Program-made: the position numbers and the translations under genes
Shown: positions 1 to 5,646 of the stretch, piece by piece
Layout of the letters: every line of letters starts with the position of its first letter
Numbering within the stretch: the stretch's first letter is position 1
Assembly: GCA_937907435.1 (NCBI GenBank)
Contig: CALCIA010000283.1
Coordinates: 1 to 6,727 of the forward strand
DNA: 6,727 nt
From: an uncultured Actinomycetes bacterium
GTDB lineage: Bacteria; Actinomycetota; Thermoleophilia; Solirubrobacterales; 70-9
Direction of reading: 5' to 3'
The notes under the pieces: model-generated
Seen by the model: the letters and a program-made list of their open reading frames with translations, nothing else
What the model was told of the DNA's origin: nothing
The model's database searches: none

Positions 1-52
1 GGCTCCTCATGGGGGTCACAGCCTGCCAGGACCCCCATGAGGAGCCCAGGAC
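1..52. repeat. Perfect hairpin repeat, left copy (left arm cut by window edge)
   Basis: Bases 1-17 and 30-46 are exact reverse complements (17 bp) around a 12-base loop (18-29). The right arm continues with cccaggac to base 52. In the second copy at 6448-6505 those extra bases are also paired, so the first six bases of the left arm probably lie outside the window. All 52 bases occur there in reverse-complement orientation, loop included. It begins three bases beyond the stop codon of the arginase-like gene, so it could end that transcript, but there is no T-tract. I read it as a dispersed REP-like palindrome; the family is not one I can name. Confidence 0.85.
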
Positions 53-55
53 ACG

Positions 56-931
56 TCACCACCCCCCGAGCCCCTCGACCAACCGCCGGCCGCACTCGAG
101 TCCCGAATCCTTCTCCGGGTTGTAGCAAGCGAGCGACACCCCGATCAGCTCCTCGGACGCAGCCAGCGGCGCAAGAACCGCGCCAAGCTCATCCCAGCCG
201 AGTCCGCCGGGCTGGAGGTAATCGGTGGCGGGGAAAACCATTTCGTCGAGGACGTCGACGTCGAGGTGGAGCCAGAAGGGGCCCGCCGCGGTGAGGCGCA
301 CCGCCAGTTCGTCGGCGGCCGCCGCCACGCCGCGGCGGCGCAGTTCGTCGGCTCCATATAAGAGGGGCGGGCGAACCAGGTCCTCGGGCTGGCGCATGCC
401 GTCGGCGATCGACTCGGCGCGGTCGCGGAAGCCGACCAGGGCGGTGCGCTCGGGGATCGCCGCGGCGCCGCCCGCCGCGTCCACCCAAGCCGCCGGGCCG
501 ATCCCGAGGGCGACCGAGATCGGCATGTCGGCGGCCTCGCCGGTGGTCGAGGTCGCGCCGTCGTAGAGGTCGAGATGGCCGTCGACATGGGCGAGGCCCA
601 GCGGGGCGCCGAGCACGTCGCGCGCTCCCGCCAGGGCGCCGGGCAGCTCGGCGCAACAGCCGCCGATCAGGAAGGGGCGCTCCTCCGCCGCGATCGCGGC
701 GGCGACGGCGGCGCGGATCTTCGTCGTGCAGGCGAGCACGTCGGCACTCGCCACGACCCCCGTCGCCGGATCGCGCTCCTCGCCGCGGATCCGCACCGCG
801 AGGTCGCCCTCGTCGCGGGCGCCGAGCGCCTCGGGCAAGCCGAGCTCGCGCAGGGTCCCCGGAGCGAGCTCGGTACCGCCGGAGCGGCCGACCGAGTCGA
901 CCGGCACGCCGATCGCCACCGTCGCGTCCAT
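56..931 (-). CDS. Arginase/ureohydrolase-fold protein with altered first metal motif
   Basis: This 291-residue protein has the length and motif order of the ureohydrolase superfamily (arginase, agmatinase, formiminoglutamase), cytosolic enzymes that hydrolyse guanidino or formimino groups at a two-manganese centre. Visible motifs are D-G-H-L-D at 118-122 (family D-A-H-x-D), D-V-D-V-L-D at 224-229 (family D-x-D-x-x-D) and a C-terminal Glu near 273. The first motif, normally G-G-D-H, reads G-G-C-C at 90-93, so one usual manganese ligand is a Cys. The family H-G-M-P segment reads A-D-M-P at 134-137, so the catalytic-loop His is also missing. The substrate cannot be assigned, and activity may differ or be lost. 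I chose ATG at 931; an upstream TTG at 967 would overlap the divergent gene at 960. The Shine-Dalgarno is weak (AGGCTGAG). The gene ends at the hairpin repeat. Confidence 0.85.
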   Translation of the reverse strand: MDATVAIGVPVDSVGRSGGTELAPGTLRELGLPEALGARDEGDLAVRIRGEERDPATGVVASADVLACTTKIRAAVAAAIAAEERPFLIGGCCAELPGALAGARDVLGAPLGLAHVDGHLDLYDGATSTTGEAADMPISVALGIGPAAWVDAAGGAAAIPERTALVGFRDRAESIADGMRQPEDLVRPPLLYGADELRRRGVAAAADELAVRLTAAGPFWLHLDVDVLDEMVFPATDYLQPGGLGWDELGAVLAPLAASEELIGVSLACYNPEKDSGLECGRRLVEGLGGW

Positions 932-959
932 GCTGCTCAGCCTGACAAACTCGAGGCCG

Positions 960-1310
960 ATGGCCAAGCGCAGGAAACAGCCGCGGCGGCCGCGCGAGAA
1001 GGCGCCGACCGTCGCCTACACCGATCCGGAGGGCAACGTGCTGGTGCTCCGAGAACAGCTGAGCGCCGCCACGATCGCCAAGCTCGGGGAGGCGCCGGCG
1101 AGCCACGCCGCCTCCCTCGAGGACGCCTGGGCGCGGCGCGAGGAGGCCCTGTTCGAGCGGCTGGCGGTGTCCTGGGAGATCGCCGGGCTGCCGCTCGAGG
1201 ACCAGAAGATGCTGCTCGGCCGCTACCGGATGTCCGACGCCGACACGCGCGCCTGGGTGCGACGGACGATCGCCACGCACCTCGAGCGCCACATCCCAGA
1301 GCTGGCCTGA
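960..1310 (+). CDS. Conserved-looking hypothetical protein, upstream partner of ArfB-like gene
   Basis: I do not recognise this 116-residue protein. The N-terminus is strongly basic (MAKRRKQPRRPREK). A segment predicted as beta follows (TVAYTDPEGNVLVLRE, residues 17-32), and from about residue 52 the chain looks helical, rich in Ala, Glu, Arg and Leu, ending RHIPELA. There is no signal peptide or membrane segment. The basic start could suit RNA or ribosome contact, but that is only inference. Third codon positions are GC-rich, which supports real coding. The same frame is open upstream to 726, but that part is antisense to the arginase-like gene, so I chose ATG at 960, with GAGG three bases before it. 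The gene lies 28 bases from the divergent arginase-like start. Its TGA stop is two bases before the GTG of the release-factor-like gene, so the two are probably co-transcribed and translationally coupled. Confidence 0.75.
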   Translation: MAKRRKQPRRPREKAPTVAYTDPEGNVLVLREQLSAATIAKLGEAPASHAASLEDAWARREEALFERLAVSWEIAGLPLEDQKMLLGRYRMSDADTRAWVRRTIATHLERHIPELA

Positions 1311-1312
1311 CC

Positions 1313-1726
1313 GTGGCCGAGGAGCTGCGGATCGACGAGCGGCTGACGATCCCGCTGACGGAGATCGAGCTGCGCGCCAGCCGCTCCTCGGGGCCGGGCG
1401 GCCAGCACGCCAACGTGACCGCATCGCGGGTCGAAGCGGTCTTCGACGTGGCGGCATCGCGCTCGCTCGACGAGGCGCGCCGGGCGCGGCTGCTGGAGCG
1501 CCTCGGCCCGGTCGTCACCGCGGTCGCCCAGGACGCCCGCGGCCAGTCCCGCAACCGGGAGCTCGCCCTGGGCCGCCTCGCCGCCAAGCTCGCCGCCGCC
1601 CTGCGCACGCCGAAGCGCCGCCGCCCCACCAGGCCGACCTCGGCCTCCCGCCGGCGCCGGCTCGAGCAGAAGCGCCGCACCGGCGAGCGCAAACAGGCCC
1701 GCCGCCGCTGGAGCCCCGACGACTGA
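1313..1726 (+). CDS. arfB: ArfB/YaeJ-type peptidyl-tRNA hydrolase (ribosome rescue)
   Basis: This 137-residue protein matches the ArfB (YaeJ) class: a release-factor catalytic domain without codon-recognition domains. It hydrolyses peptidyl-tRNA on ribosomes stalled on messages lacking a stop codon. The signature sits at residues 22-34 (A-S-R-S-S-G-P-G-G-Q-H-A-N), with the catalytic GGQ at 29-31. The C-terminal third is a long Lys/Arg-rich tail (KRRRPTRP...QKRRTGERKQARRRW); in characterised ArfB this tail enters the empty mRNA channel. Length is close to the 140 residues of the E. coli protein. The start is GTG at 1313, two bases after the preceding stop. No good Shine-Dalgarno stands before it, which fits translational coupling. 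A prfH-like factor is less likely given the small size and basic tail. Confidence 0.92.
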   Translation: MAEELRIDERLTIPLTEIELRASRSSGPGGQHANVTASRVEAVFDVAASRSLDEARRARLLERLGPVVTAVAQDARGQSRNRELALGRLAAKLAAALRTPKRRRPTRPTSASRRRRLEQKRRTGERKQARRRWSPDD

Positions 1727-1734
1727 CCGATGAG

Positions 1735-1763
1735 TTGGGCGCTCCGCGTCGGTCTCATAGGTA
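1735..1763 (+). promoter_or_regulatory. Weak candidate promoter for the VOC gene
   Basis: TTGGGC at 1735-1740 and TAGGTA at 1758-1763 are separated by 17 bases and lie about 20 bases before the ATG at 1786. Both hexamers match the sigma-70 consensus poorly, so the gene may equally be read through from the arfB-like operon 59 bases upstream. Confidence 0.2.
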
Positions 1764-1785
1764 GGACCACGACGAGAGGAGAGCG

Positions 1786-2166
1786 ATGCTCAGCGACAGC
1801 AAGGCGTTCAGCGGGATCGGGGTCGACGACCTCGGGGCGGCGCGCCGCTTCTACGGCGAGACGTTGGGACAGCGGGTCGAGGTGCTCGACGAGCAGAACG
1901 GCCTGATGACCCTGCACCTGGCCGGCGACCGGCCGACCCTGGTCTACCAGAGCCCCGGCATGACCCCGCCCAACTACACGGTGCTCAACTTCCCGGTCGA
2001 CGACGTGGACGCGGCGGTCGAGTGGCTGTCGAGCCGCGGCGTGACCTTCGAGCGCTACGAGGGCATGCCCCAGGAACCGAACGACGTGATGAAGGGCCAC
2101 GGCCCCGACATCGCCTGGTTCAAGGACCCGGCGGGCAACACCCTGTCGGTGCTGAAGGAGGACTGA
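1786..2166 (+). CDS. VOC-superfamily (glyoxalase/bleomycin-resistance fold) protein
   Basis: This 126-residue protein has the two-module layout of a single vicinal-oxygen-chelate domain. The N-terminal half carries G-V-D-D-L-G-A-A-R-R-F-Y-G-E-T-L-G (12-28). The C-terminal half begins N-F-P-V-D-D-V-D-A-A-V-E-W-L (68-81), and the ending is A-W-F-K-D-P-A-G-N-T-L-S-V-L-K-E (110-125). These are typical of small cytosolic glyoxalase-like proteins. The usual metal-binding His near the first strand is absent (A-F-S-G-I-G at 7-12), so glyoxalase I activity should not be assumed; only the C-terminal Glu125 resembles a ligand. The substrate is unknown. The ATG follows AGGAG at 1777-1781 with four bases of spacing. 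The gene is convergent with tRNA-Ser(CGA), 13 bases beyond its stop. Confidence 0.9.
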   Translation: MLSDSKAFSGIGVDDLGAARRFYGETLGQRVEVLDEQNGLMTLHLAGDRPTLVYQSPGMTPPNYTVLNFPVDDVDAAVEWLSSRGVTFERYEGMPQEPNDVMKGHGPDIAWFKDPAGNTLSVLKED

Positions 2167-2179
2167 GGGCTGGAAAAGG

Positions 2180-2266
2180 CGGAGGGGGTGGGATTCGAAC
2201 CCACGAGCGCCTTGCGACGCCAACAGTTTTCGAGACTGCCCCGTTCAACCACTCCGGCACCCCTCC
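2180..2266 (-). tRNA. tRNA-Ser(CGA)
   Basis: The minus strand folds as an 87-base class II tRNA. The acceptor stem GGAGGGG pairs with CCCCTCC, followed by discriminator G. The anticodon loop CTCGAAA (plus-strand 2228-2234) lies between GCAGT and ACTGT. A long variable arm follows, then the T arm GTGGG-TTCGAAT-CCCAC. Anticodon CGA (plus-strand 2230-2232) reads UCG. The G discriminator and long variable arm are serine identity features. The 3' end is followed by CCT, so CCA must be added after transcription. Confidence 0.97.
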
Positions 2267-2290
2267 GCGGGGTTCGAGGCGCAAACATTG

Positions 2291-2319
2291 ATCCTATCGA
2301 CGCGACGGCGGACGGTCGG
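2291..2319 (-). promoter_or_regulatory. Candidate promoter for tRNA-Ser(CGA)
   Basis: On the minus strand, CCGACC (plus 2314-2319) and TAGGAT (plus 2291-2296) are 17 bases apart. The -10-like box ends 24 bases before the mature tRNA 5' end. The -10 keeps the T-A-x-x-A-T pattern; the -35 is poor. I found no convincing pair for the divergent tRNA on plus, only TAGGCT at 2343-2348 as a possible -10. Confidence 0.3.
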
Positions 2320-2360
2320 GACTGGGGCGCGAATCGATCATCTAGGCTTGGCTCTCTCCT

Positions 2361-2450
2361 GGAGAGGTGTCCGAGTGGCTTAAGGAGCACGATTGGAAAT
2401 CGTGTGGGCGGGGTTGACTCGCCTCGTGGGTTCGAATCCCACCCTCTCCG
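2361..2450 (+). tRNA. tRNA-Ser(GGA)
   Basis: This is a 90-base class II tRNA. The acceptor stem GGAGAGG pairs with CCTCTCC, and discriminator G is at 2450. The anticodon stem-loop is CACGA-TTGGAAA-TCGTG (2388-2404), with anticodon GGA at 2395-2397, reading UCC and UCU. There is a long variable arm, and the T arm is identical to that of the neighbouring tRNA-Ser(CGA). CCA is not encoded (TTC follows). It is divergent from the other serine tRNA, with 94 bases between them. Its 3' end is three bases from the stop codon of the convergent membrane-protein gene. Confidence 0.97.
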
Positions 2451-2453
2451 TTC

Positions 2454-3497
2454 TCAGCTTCCGTCCGGGCTGATCAGGGAGTCGGCGCGCTTGTCGACGA
2501 AGCGGGTCAAGAGCTGCTGGGAGAAGCCGAAGATCACCGCGTAGGCGAGGAAGGTGGCCTGGGAGGCTTCCGTCGGTTCGAGGAGGAACTTCGACTGCAG
2601 CAGCAGGACCGCGACGAGGGCGGTCGCCGCGCCGGTCACCGGCTTGAGGAACGCCTGCCAGATCTTCGGGTCGTAGCGGGTGGCCGTTTCCTCGCCTTCG
2701 GCGAACGCGAAAGCGATACCGAGGAGGCCGCCGAGGGCGCCGGTCAGCAGCACCAGCCAGACGTCGGTGCCGTGGGGCCCGGATTCCTTGCCACCCAGGC
2801 ATTCCTTCAGCACGCCGCCTTCCTCCTTGCCGCAGAGCGAGATGAAGTCGGAGTTGAAGGCGTGCCAGGTGGCGAGGGTCGCCAGGAGGATCACCAGCAG
2901 CCCGGTGATGATGATCAGGTTGTTGCGGAAGGTCCGCACGCTGGCATACCGGCGGTTGTTGGCCTCGATCACGTCGACCAGCGCGCCGCGGATCTTCGTC
3001 CGATCGACGGCGGTGGCCGGGTCCTGCGCCATCGCCGCCGTCAGCGCTTCTTCGTGGCCGGTGCGCAGGTCGCCGGTGTCCATCGTCCGATGGATCCAGG
3101 CGAGCAGCCGCGGGACCGTCGCCAGGACGGCGTCGTCGGACTCGATCCGCAGCAGCGTCAGTTCGGCGTTGTGGACGGCTTCCCAGGCTTCGGTGATCGC
3201 CGAGCCGGTCCACCAGGCGGCAGGCCCCTTGCGGTTGACCGCCGCCACCGCCGCGTCCCGGTCGTCGGTGACGCTCATTATGAGCGCCGCGCGGATGGCC
3301 TTGTCGGCCTCGAGGCCGGGCTGGCCGGCGGCGTCCGTGTCGGCCACCTCGGCGGGCACCGCGGCGAGCCGGCTTTCCAGTTCCAGCACCCGCGCCAGCA
3401 CTTCCGCCCGCCAGGCGCCGCGCAGCTTGACCTCCTGCTCCCGACGCGTCGGGACCGATTCGCCCGATGGTGCCACCGCCGCATACGACTCGCTCAT
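2454..3497 (-). CDS. Membrane protein of unknown function, soluble N-terminal half and about four C-terminal TM segments
   Basis: This 347-residue protein is not one I can name. Residues 1-190 are soluble-looking and helical, with a candidate coiled-coil stretch at about 20-47 and a tryptophan-rich segment, A-A-W-W-T-G-S-A-I-T-E-A-W, at 93-105. Hydrophobic segments fall at about 194-213, 246-266, 287-303 and 314-330. The loop between the first two holds Cys222 and Cys233, which could pair if the loop is extracytoplasmic. The C-terminus carries G-F-S-Q-Q-L-L-T-R-F-V-D-K-R-A-D-S-L (324-341), a compact motif that looks conserved. The ATG at 3497 has a strong Shine-Dalgarno (AGGGGAG, plus 3503-3509, five bases away). 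The gene reads in the same direction as tadA, 94 bases downstream, and converges on tRNA-Ser(GGA). It looks like an actinobacterial-type membrane protein with a cytoplasmic helical domain; its role is unknown. Confidence 0.85.
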   Translation of the reverse strand: MSESYAAVAPSGESVPTRREQEVKLRGAWRAEVLARVLELESRLAAVPAEVADTDAAGQPGLEADKAIRAALIMSVTDDRDAAVAAVNRKGPAAWWTGSAITEAWEAVHNAELTLLRIESDDAVLATVPRLLAWIHRTMDTGDLRTGHEEALTAAMAQDPATAVDRTKIRGALVDVIEANNRRYASVRTFRNNLIIITGLLVILLATLATWHAFNSDFISLCGKEEGGVLKECLGGKESGPHGTDVWLVLLTGALGGLLGIAFAFAEGEETATRYDPKIWQAFLKPVTGAATALVAVLLLQSKFLLEPTEASQATFLAYAVIFGFSQQLLTRFVDKRADSLISPDGS

Positions 3498-3552
3498 GCG
3501 CTCTCCCCTGTCGGCCAGGACGTGGATGTACCCAGCCGATGCGTTGACGATT

Positions 3553-3558
3553 CTTATA
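3553..3558 (-). promoter_or_regulatory. Candidate -10 box for the membrane-protein gene
   Basis: The minus strand reads CTATAAGAAT here, an AT-rich patch that stands out in very GC-rich DNA. TATAAG lies 55 bases before the ATG at 3497, inside the 94-base gap after tadA. No clear -35 hexamer is found 16-18 bases upstream, so an independent promoter is only suggested. Confidence 0.35.
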
Positions 3559-3591
3559 GGTGGAACGCGCCTGGGGCCGCGGAACTTGCGC

Positions 3592-4077
3592 TCAGCGGCG
3601 GGCGGCGAAGAATTCGCGCAGGAGGGTGGCCGCCTCGGCGGCGCGGACCCCGGCGATGACGCGGGGACGGTGGTTCAGGGCCGGCTCGGCGAGGACGTCG
3701 AGGACGCTGCCCGCGGCGCCCGCCTTGGGGTCGGGGGCGGCGAAGACGACGGTGGGGATGCGGGCGAGGACGATCGCGCCCGCGCACATCGCGCAGGGCT
3801 CGAGGGTGACGTAGAGCGTCGTGTCGGCGAGGCGCCAGCCGCCGAGGGCCTCGGCGGCGGCGCGGATCGCGAGGATCTCGGCGTGGGCGGTGGGGTCGCG
3901 GCGCAGCTCGCGCTCGTTGCCGGCCGCCGCGAGGAGCTCGCCGTCGCGCAGGAGCGCCGCCCCGATCGGGACGTCGCCGTGCGCCTCGGCCCGGCGCGCC
4001 TCGGCCAGCGCCAGCTCCATCCCACGCTCGTGCGTGGCCGATTCTTGCTCAGGGAAATTCTGCGCCGAGGGGGGCAT
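3592..4077 (-). CDS. tadA: tRNA-specific adenosine deaminase TadA
   Basis: TadA converts A34 to inosine in the anticodon of tRNA-Arg(ACG) using a zinc-activated water. The zinc site is visible as P-T-A-H-A-E (His65 ligand, Glu67 proton shuttle) and L-E-P-C-A-M-C-A-G-A (Cys95 and Cys98 ligands). Family motifs D-V-P-I-G-A (35-40), G-N-E-R (53-56) and K-A-G-A-A-G-S (118-124) are all present. Numbering assumes ATG at 4077 (161 residues). An internal ATG at 4020 would give 142 residues. I prefer 4077 because H-E-R-G-M before the second Met aligns with H-E-Y-W-M in the E. coli enzyme as I recall it, so homology extends upstream. No other start codon lies between the two. Neither start has a good Shine-Dalgarno. 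The gene is divergent from the protease, 60 bases apart. Confidence 0.93.
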   Translation of the reverse strand: MPPSAQNFPEQESATHERGMELALAEARRAEAHGDVPIGAALLRDGELLAAAGNERELRRDPTAHAEILAIRAAAEALGGWRLADTTLYVTLEPCAMCAGAIVLARIPTVVFAAPDPKAGAAGSVLDVLAEPALNHRPRVIAGVRAAEAATLLREFFAARR

Positions 4078-4086
4078 CGATCGGGG

Positions 4087-4092
4087 AGTATC
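4087..4092 (-). promoter_or_regulatory. Candidate -10 box for tadA
   Basis: GATACT on the minus strand resembles TATAAT at four of six positions. It lies nine bases before the preferred tadA ATG at 4077, so transcription would begin at or within a few bases of the start codon. That would suit a nearly leaderless message and the lack of a Shine-Dalgarno. No convincing -35 box was found. Confidence 0.3.
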
Positions 4093-4137
4093 CCGCCTAC
4101 AACTTCGGCAGGGGCAGCGTGTTCGAAGGGGACCGAC

Positions 4138-5544
4138 ATGCACTCGACGTGGAACAGATATGCGCTGATGGGCGCCTTGGCGGCCCTGCTCGTGCTGCTC
4201 GGCGCGACCGCTAGCCAGGCCGCCGCGGCCAGCGGGATCGGCCCCGCGCGCCGCTTCGCGCCGCGCCAGCTGGTCGTCAAGTTCAAGGGCGAAGAGCACG
4301 GCCGCACGGTCGGCCTGCCGCGCGGCGCCGGGGTCCTCGCCACGGCCCGCGCCCTGCGCGCCAAGCCCGCGGTCGAGTACGCCGAGCCCAACTACACGGC
4401 GACCGCCTCGGCGGAACTCGAACCGTACGACCCCGACGATCCGGGCGCCCTCGAAGCGCCCCCCGGCACGCCGCCGACGCCGGGTGGCTGGGCGCAGAAG
4501 CAGTGGGACTTCCTCCCCTACGCCGGCCCCGGGACCGACAAGCTGCCGACCTCGCCCGGCGGCATGAACGTGGTCGGCGCCTGGGCGAACCTGATCGCCG
4601 ACGGCCGCCCCGGGGGCCTCGGCATCCGCGTCGCCGTGCTCGACAGCGGCATCGCCTACCGCAACTACGGCGCCCGCTACCTGCGCAGCCCCGACTTCTC
4701 GGCGGGGCAGTTCCTCCCCGGCGAAGACTTCGTCGACCACGACCGCCTGCCGCTCGACGAGAACGGCCACGGCACCCACGTCGCGGGGACGATCGCCGAG
4801 CAGACGGACAACGGGATCGGCCTCACCGGGATCGCCTACAACGCGCAGCTGATGCCGGTCCGCGTCCTCAACAGCGCGAACGTCGGCTATGCCAACCGGA
4901 TCGCCGCCGGCATCCGCTTCGCGATCCGCAACCACGCCCAGATCATCAACATGAGCTTCAACTTCGCCTGCGGCGAGAAGGTGCCCCAGGTCGACGAAGC
5001 GCTGCGCGAAGCCTACGACCGCGGGATCGTCACGGTCGCCTCCGGCGGCAACCTCTCGACCGCCGTCTCGAGCACCAAGAGCTGCGTCTCCGAGCCCGCT
5101 ACCGGGCCGCGGGTGATCGGCGTCGGCGGCTCCACCGAGGGCGGCTGCGTCGGCTCCTACTCCCTGGCGGGCAAGGGGATCGACGTCCTCGCGCCGGGCG
5201 GCGGCACGCCTGCCGCGGGCTGCCCCTCGGTCCTCTCGCGGCCGATCTACCAGGTGACGCTGAAGCCGGGGACGACGAACCAGTTCACGATCCCGACCGA
5301 CTACGCGGGGACGTCGATGGCGGCCGCGCACGTCTCCGGCACGGTGGCGCTGATGCTCGCCGCCGGCGTCATCCCCAAGGGCCTCAAGGGCAAGGCGCGG
5401 GTGCGGGCGGTGACCAAGCGCCTCGAGTCGACGGCCCGCGGCCTCGGCTATCCCCGCACCGTCCAGGGCGCCGGGCTGATCGACGCGGCGCGCGCGACGG
5501 CGTTCTCGCCGACGGGTGTCGCCGCCTCGCGGCGGGTTCGGTAA
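4138..5544 (+). CDS. Secreted subtilisin-like serine protease (peptidase family S8)
   Basis: This 468-residue protein begins with a Sec-type signal peptide: basic N-region, hydrophobic core at about 9-23, and a likely cleavage after the A-S-Q-A region near 26-31. A short propeptide-like stretch follows (R-Q-L-V-V-K-F-K at 43-50, then V-E-Y-A-E-P-N-Y at 79-86). The catalytic domain carries V-A-V-L-D-S-G (Asp169), N-G-H-G-T-H-V-A-G (His211), oxyanion Asn305 in S-G-G-N, and G-T-S-M-A-A-A-H (Ser393). The triad is complete, so an active extracellular endopeptidase is expected. Cys278, Cys316, Cys337 and Cys362 could form two disulfides. There is no obvious C-terminal anchor; the chain ends in a short basic tail. 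ATG at 4138 follows GGGGA at 4128-4132. The frame is open far upstream, but that part is antisense to tadA and the membrane gene. Specificity cannot be read from the sequence. Confidence 0.93.
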   Translation: MHSTWNRYALMGALAALLVLLGATASQAAAASGIGPARRFAPRQLVVKFKGEEHGRTVGLPRGAGVLATARALRAKPAVEYAEPNYTATASAELEPYDPDDPGALEAPPGTPPTPGGWAQKQWDFLPYAGPGTDKLPTSPGGMNVVGAWANLIADGRPGGLGIRVAVLDSGIAYRNYGARYLRSPDFSAGQFLPGEDFVDHDRLPLDENGHGTHVAGTIAEQTDNGIGLTGIAYNAQLMPVRVLNSANVGYANRIAAGIRFAIRNHAQIINMSFNFACGEKVPQVDEALREAYDRGIVTVASGGNLSTAVSSTKSCVSEPATGPRVIGVGGSTEGGCVGSYSLAGKGIDVLAPGGGTPAAGCPSVLSRPIYQVTLKPGTTNQFTIPTDYAGTSMAAAHVSGTVALMLAAGVIPKGLKGKARVRAVTKRLESTARGLGYPRTVQGAGLIDAARATAFSPTGVAASRRVR

Positions 5545-5552
5545 GCGGGAAC

Positions 5553-5603
5553 GGTCGAGTTCGCACTTCTCCGCGCTATCCGCGGATTACTGCGAACTCG
5601 ACC
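5553..5603. repeat. Nested inverted repeat between convergent genes, possible bidirectional terminator
   Basis: Arms 5553-5565 and 5591-5603 are perfect 13-bp reverse complements (GGTCGAGTTCGCA). Inside them, TCCGCG (5570-5575) and CGCGGA (5581-5586) form a second six-bp stem around CTATC. The element begins eight bases after the protease stop and ends 43 bases before the uspA stop, so it could end both transcripts. It lacks a T-tract on either strand, so intrinsic termination is only a possibility. A dispersed palindromic repeat is the alternative. Confidence 0.7.
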
Positions 5604-5646
5604 CGTGCGGGTGCGGCGCCCCCGGCGGGTGCGGTGCGAGCCGTCC

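Noticed and set aside
189..1457. Long minus-strand open frame of 422 codons across the arginase-like gene and its neighbours
   Set aside because: It is dominated by Arg, Pro and Ala, overlaps the arginase-like gene in another frame and the two divergent genes antisense, and has no motif. It is typical shadow coding in high-GC DNA.
937..2223. Long minus-strand open frame antisense to arfB and the VOC gene
   Set aside because: Both genes on plus have recognisable family motifs; this frame has none and runs into tRNA-Ser(CGA).
2431..2450. tRNA-Ser(GGA) 3' end as a prophage or island attachment site
   Set aside because: I looked for a second copy of the tRNA 3' segment downstream, especially around 3498-3591, and found none; no integrase is present.
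4022..4037. Small hairpin CCACGC-TCGT-GCGTGG as an operator between tadA and the protease
   Set aside because: It lies inside the preferred tadA coding region and a six-bp GC-rich stem is expected by chance in such DNA.
2680..4137. N-terminal extension of the protease frame upstream of 4138
   Set aside because: It would place hundreds of Ser/Arg-rich residues before a clear signal peptide and run antisense to tadA and the membrane gene. The ATG at 4138 has its own Shine-Dalgarno.
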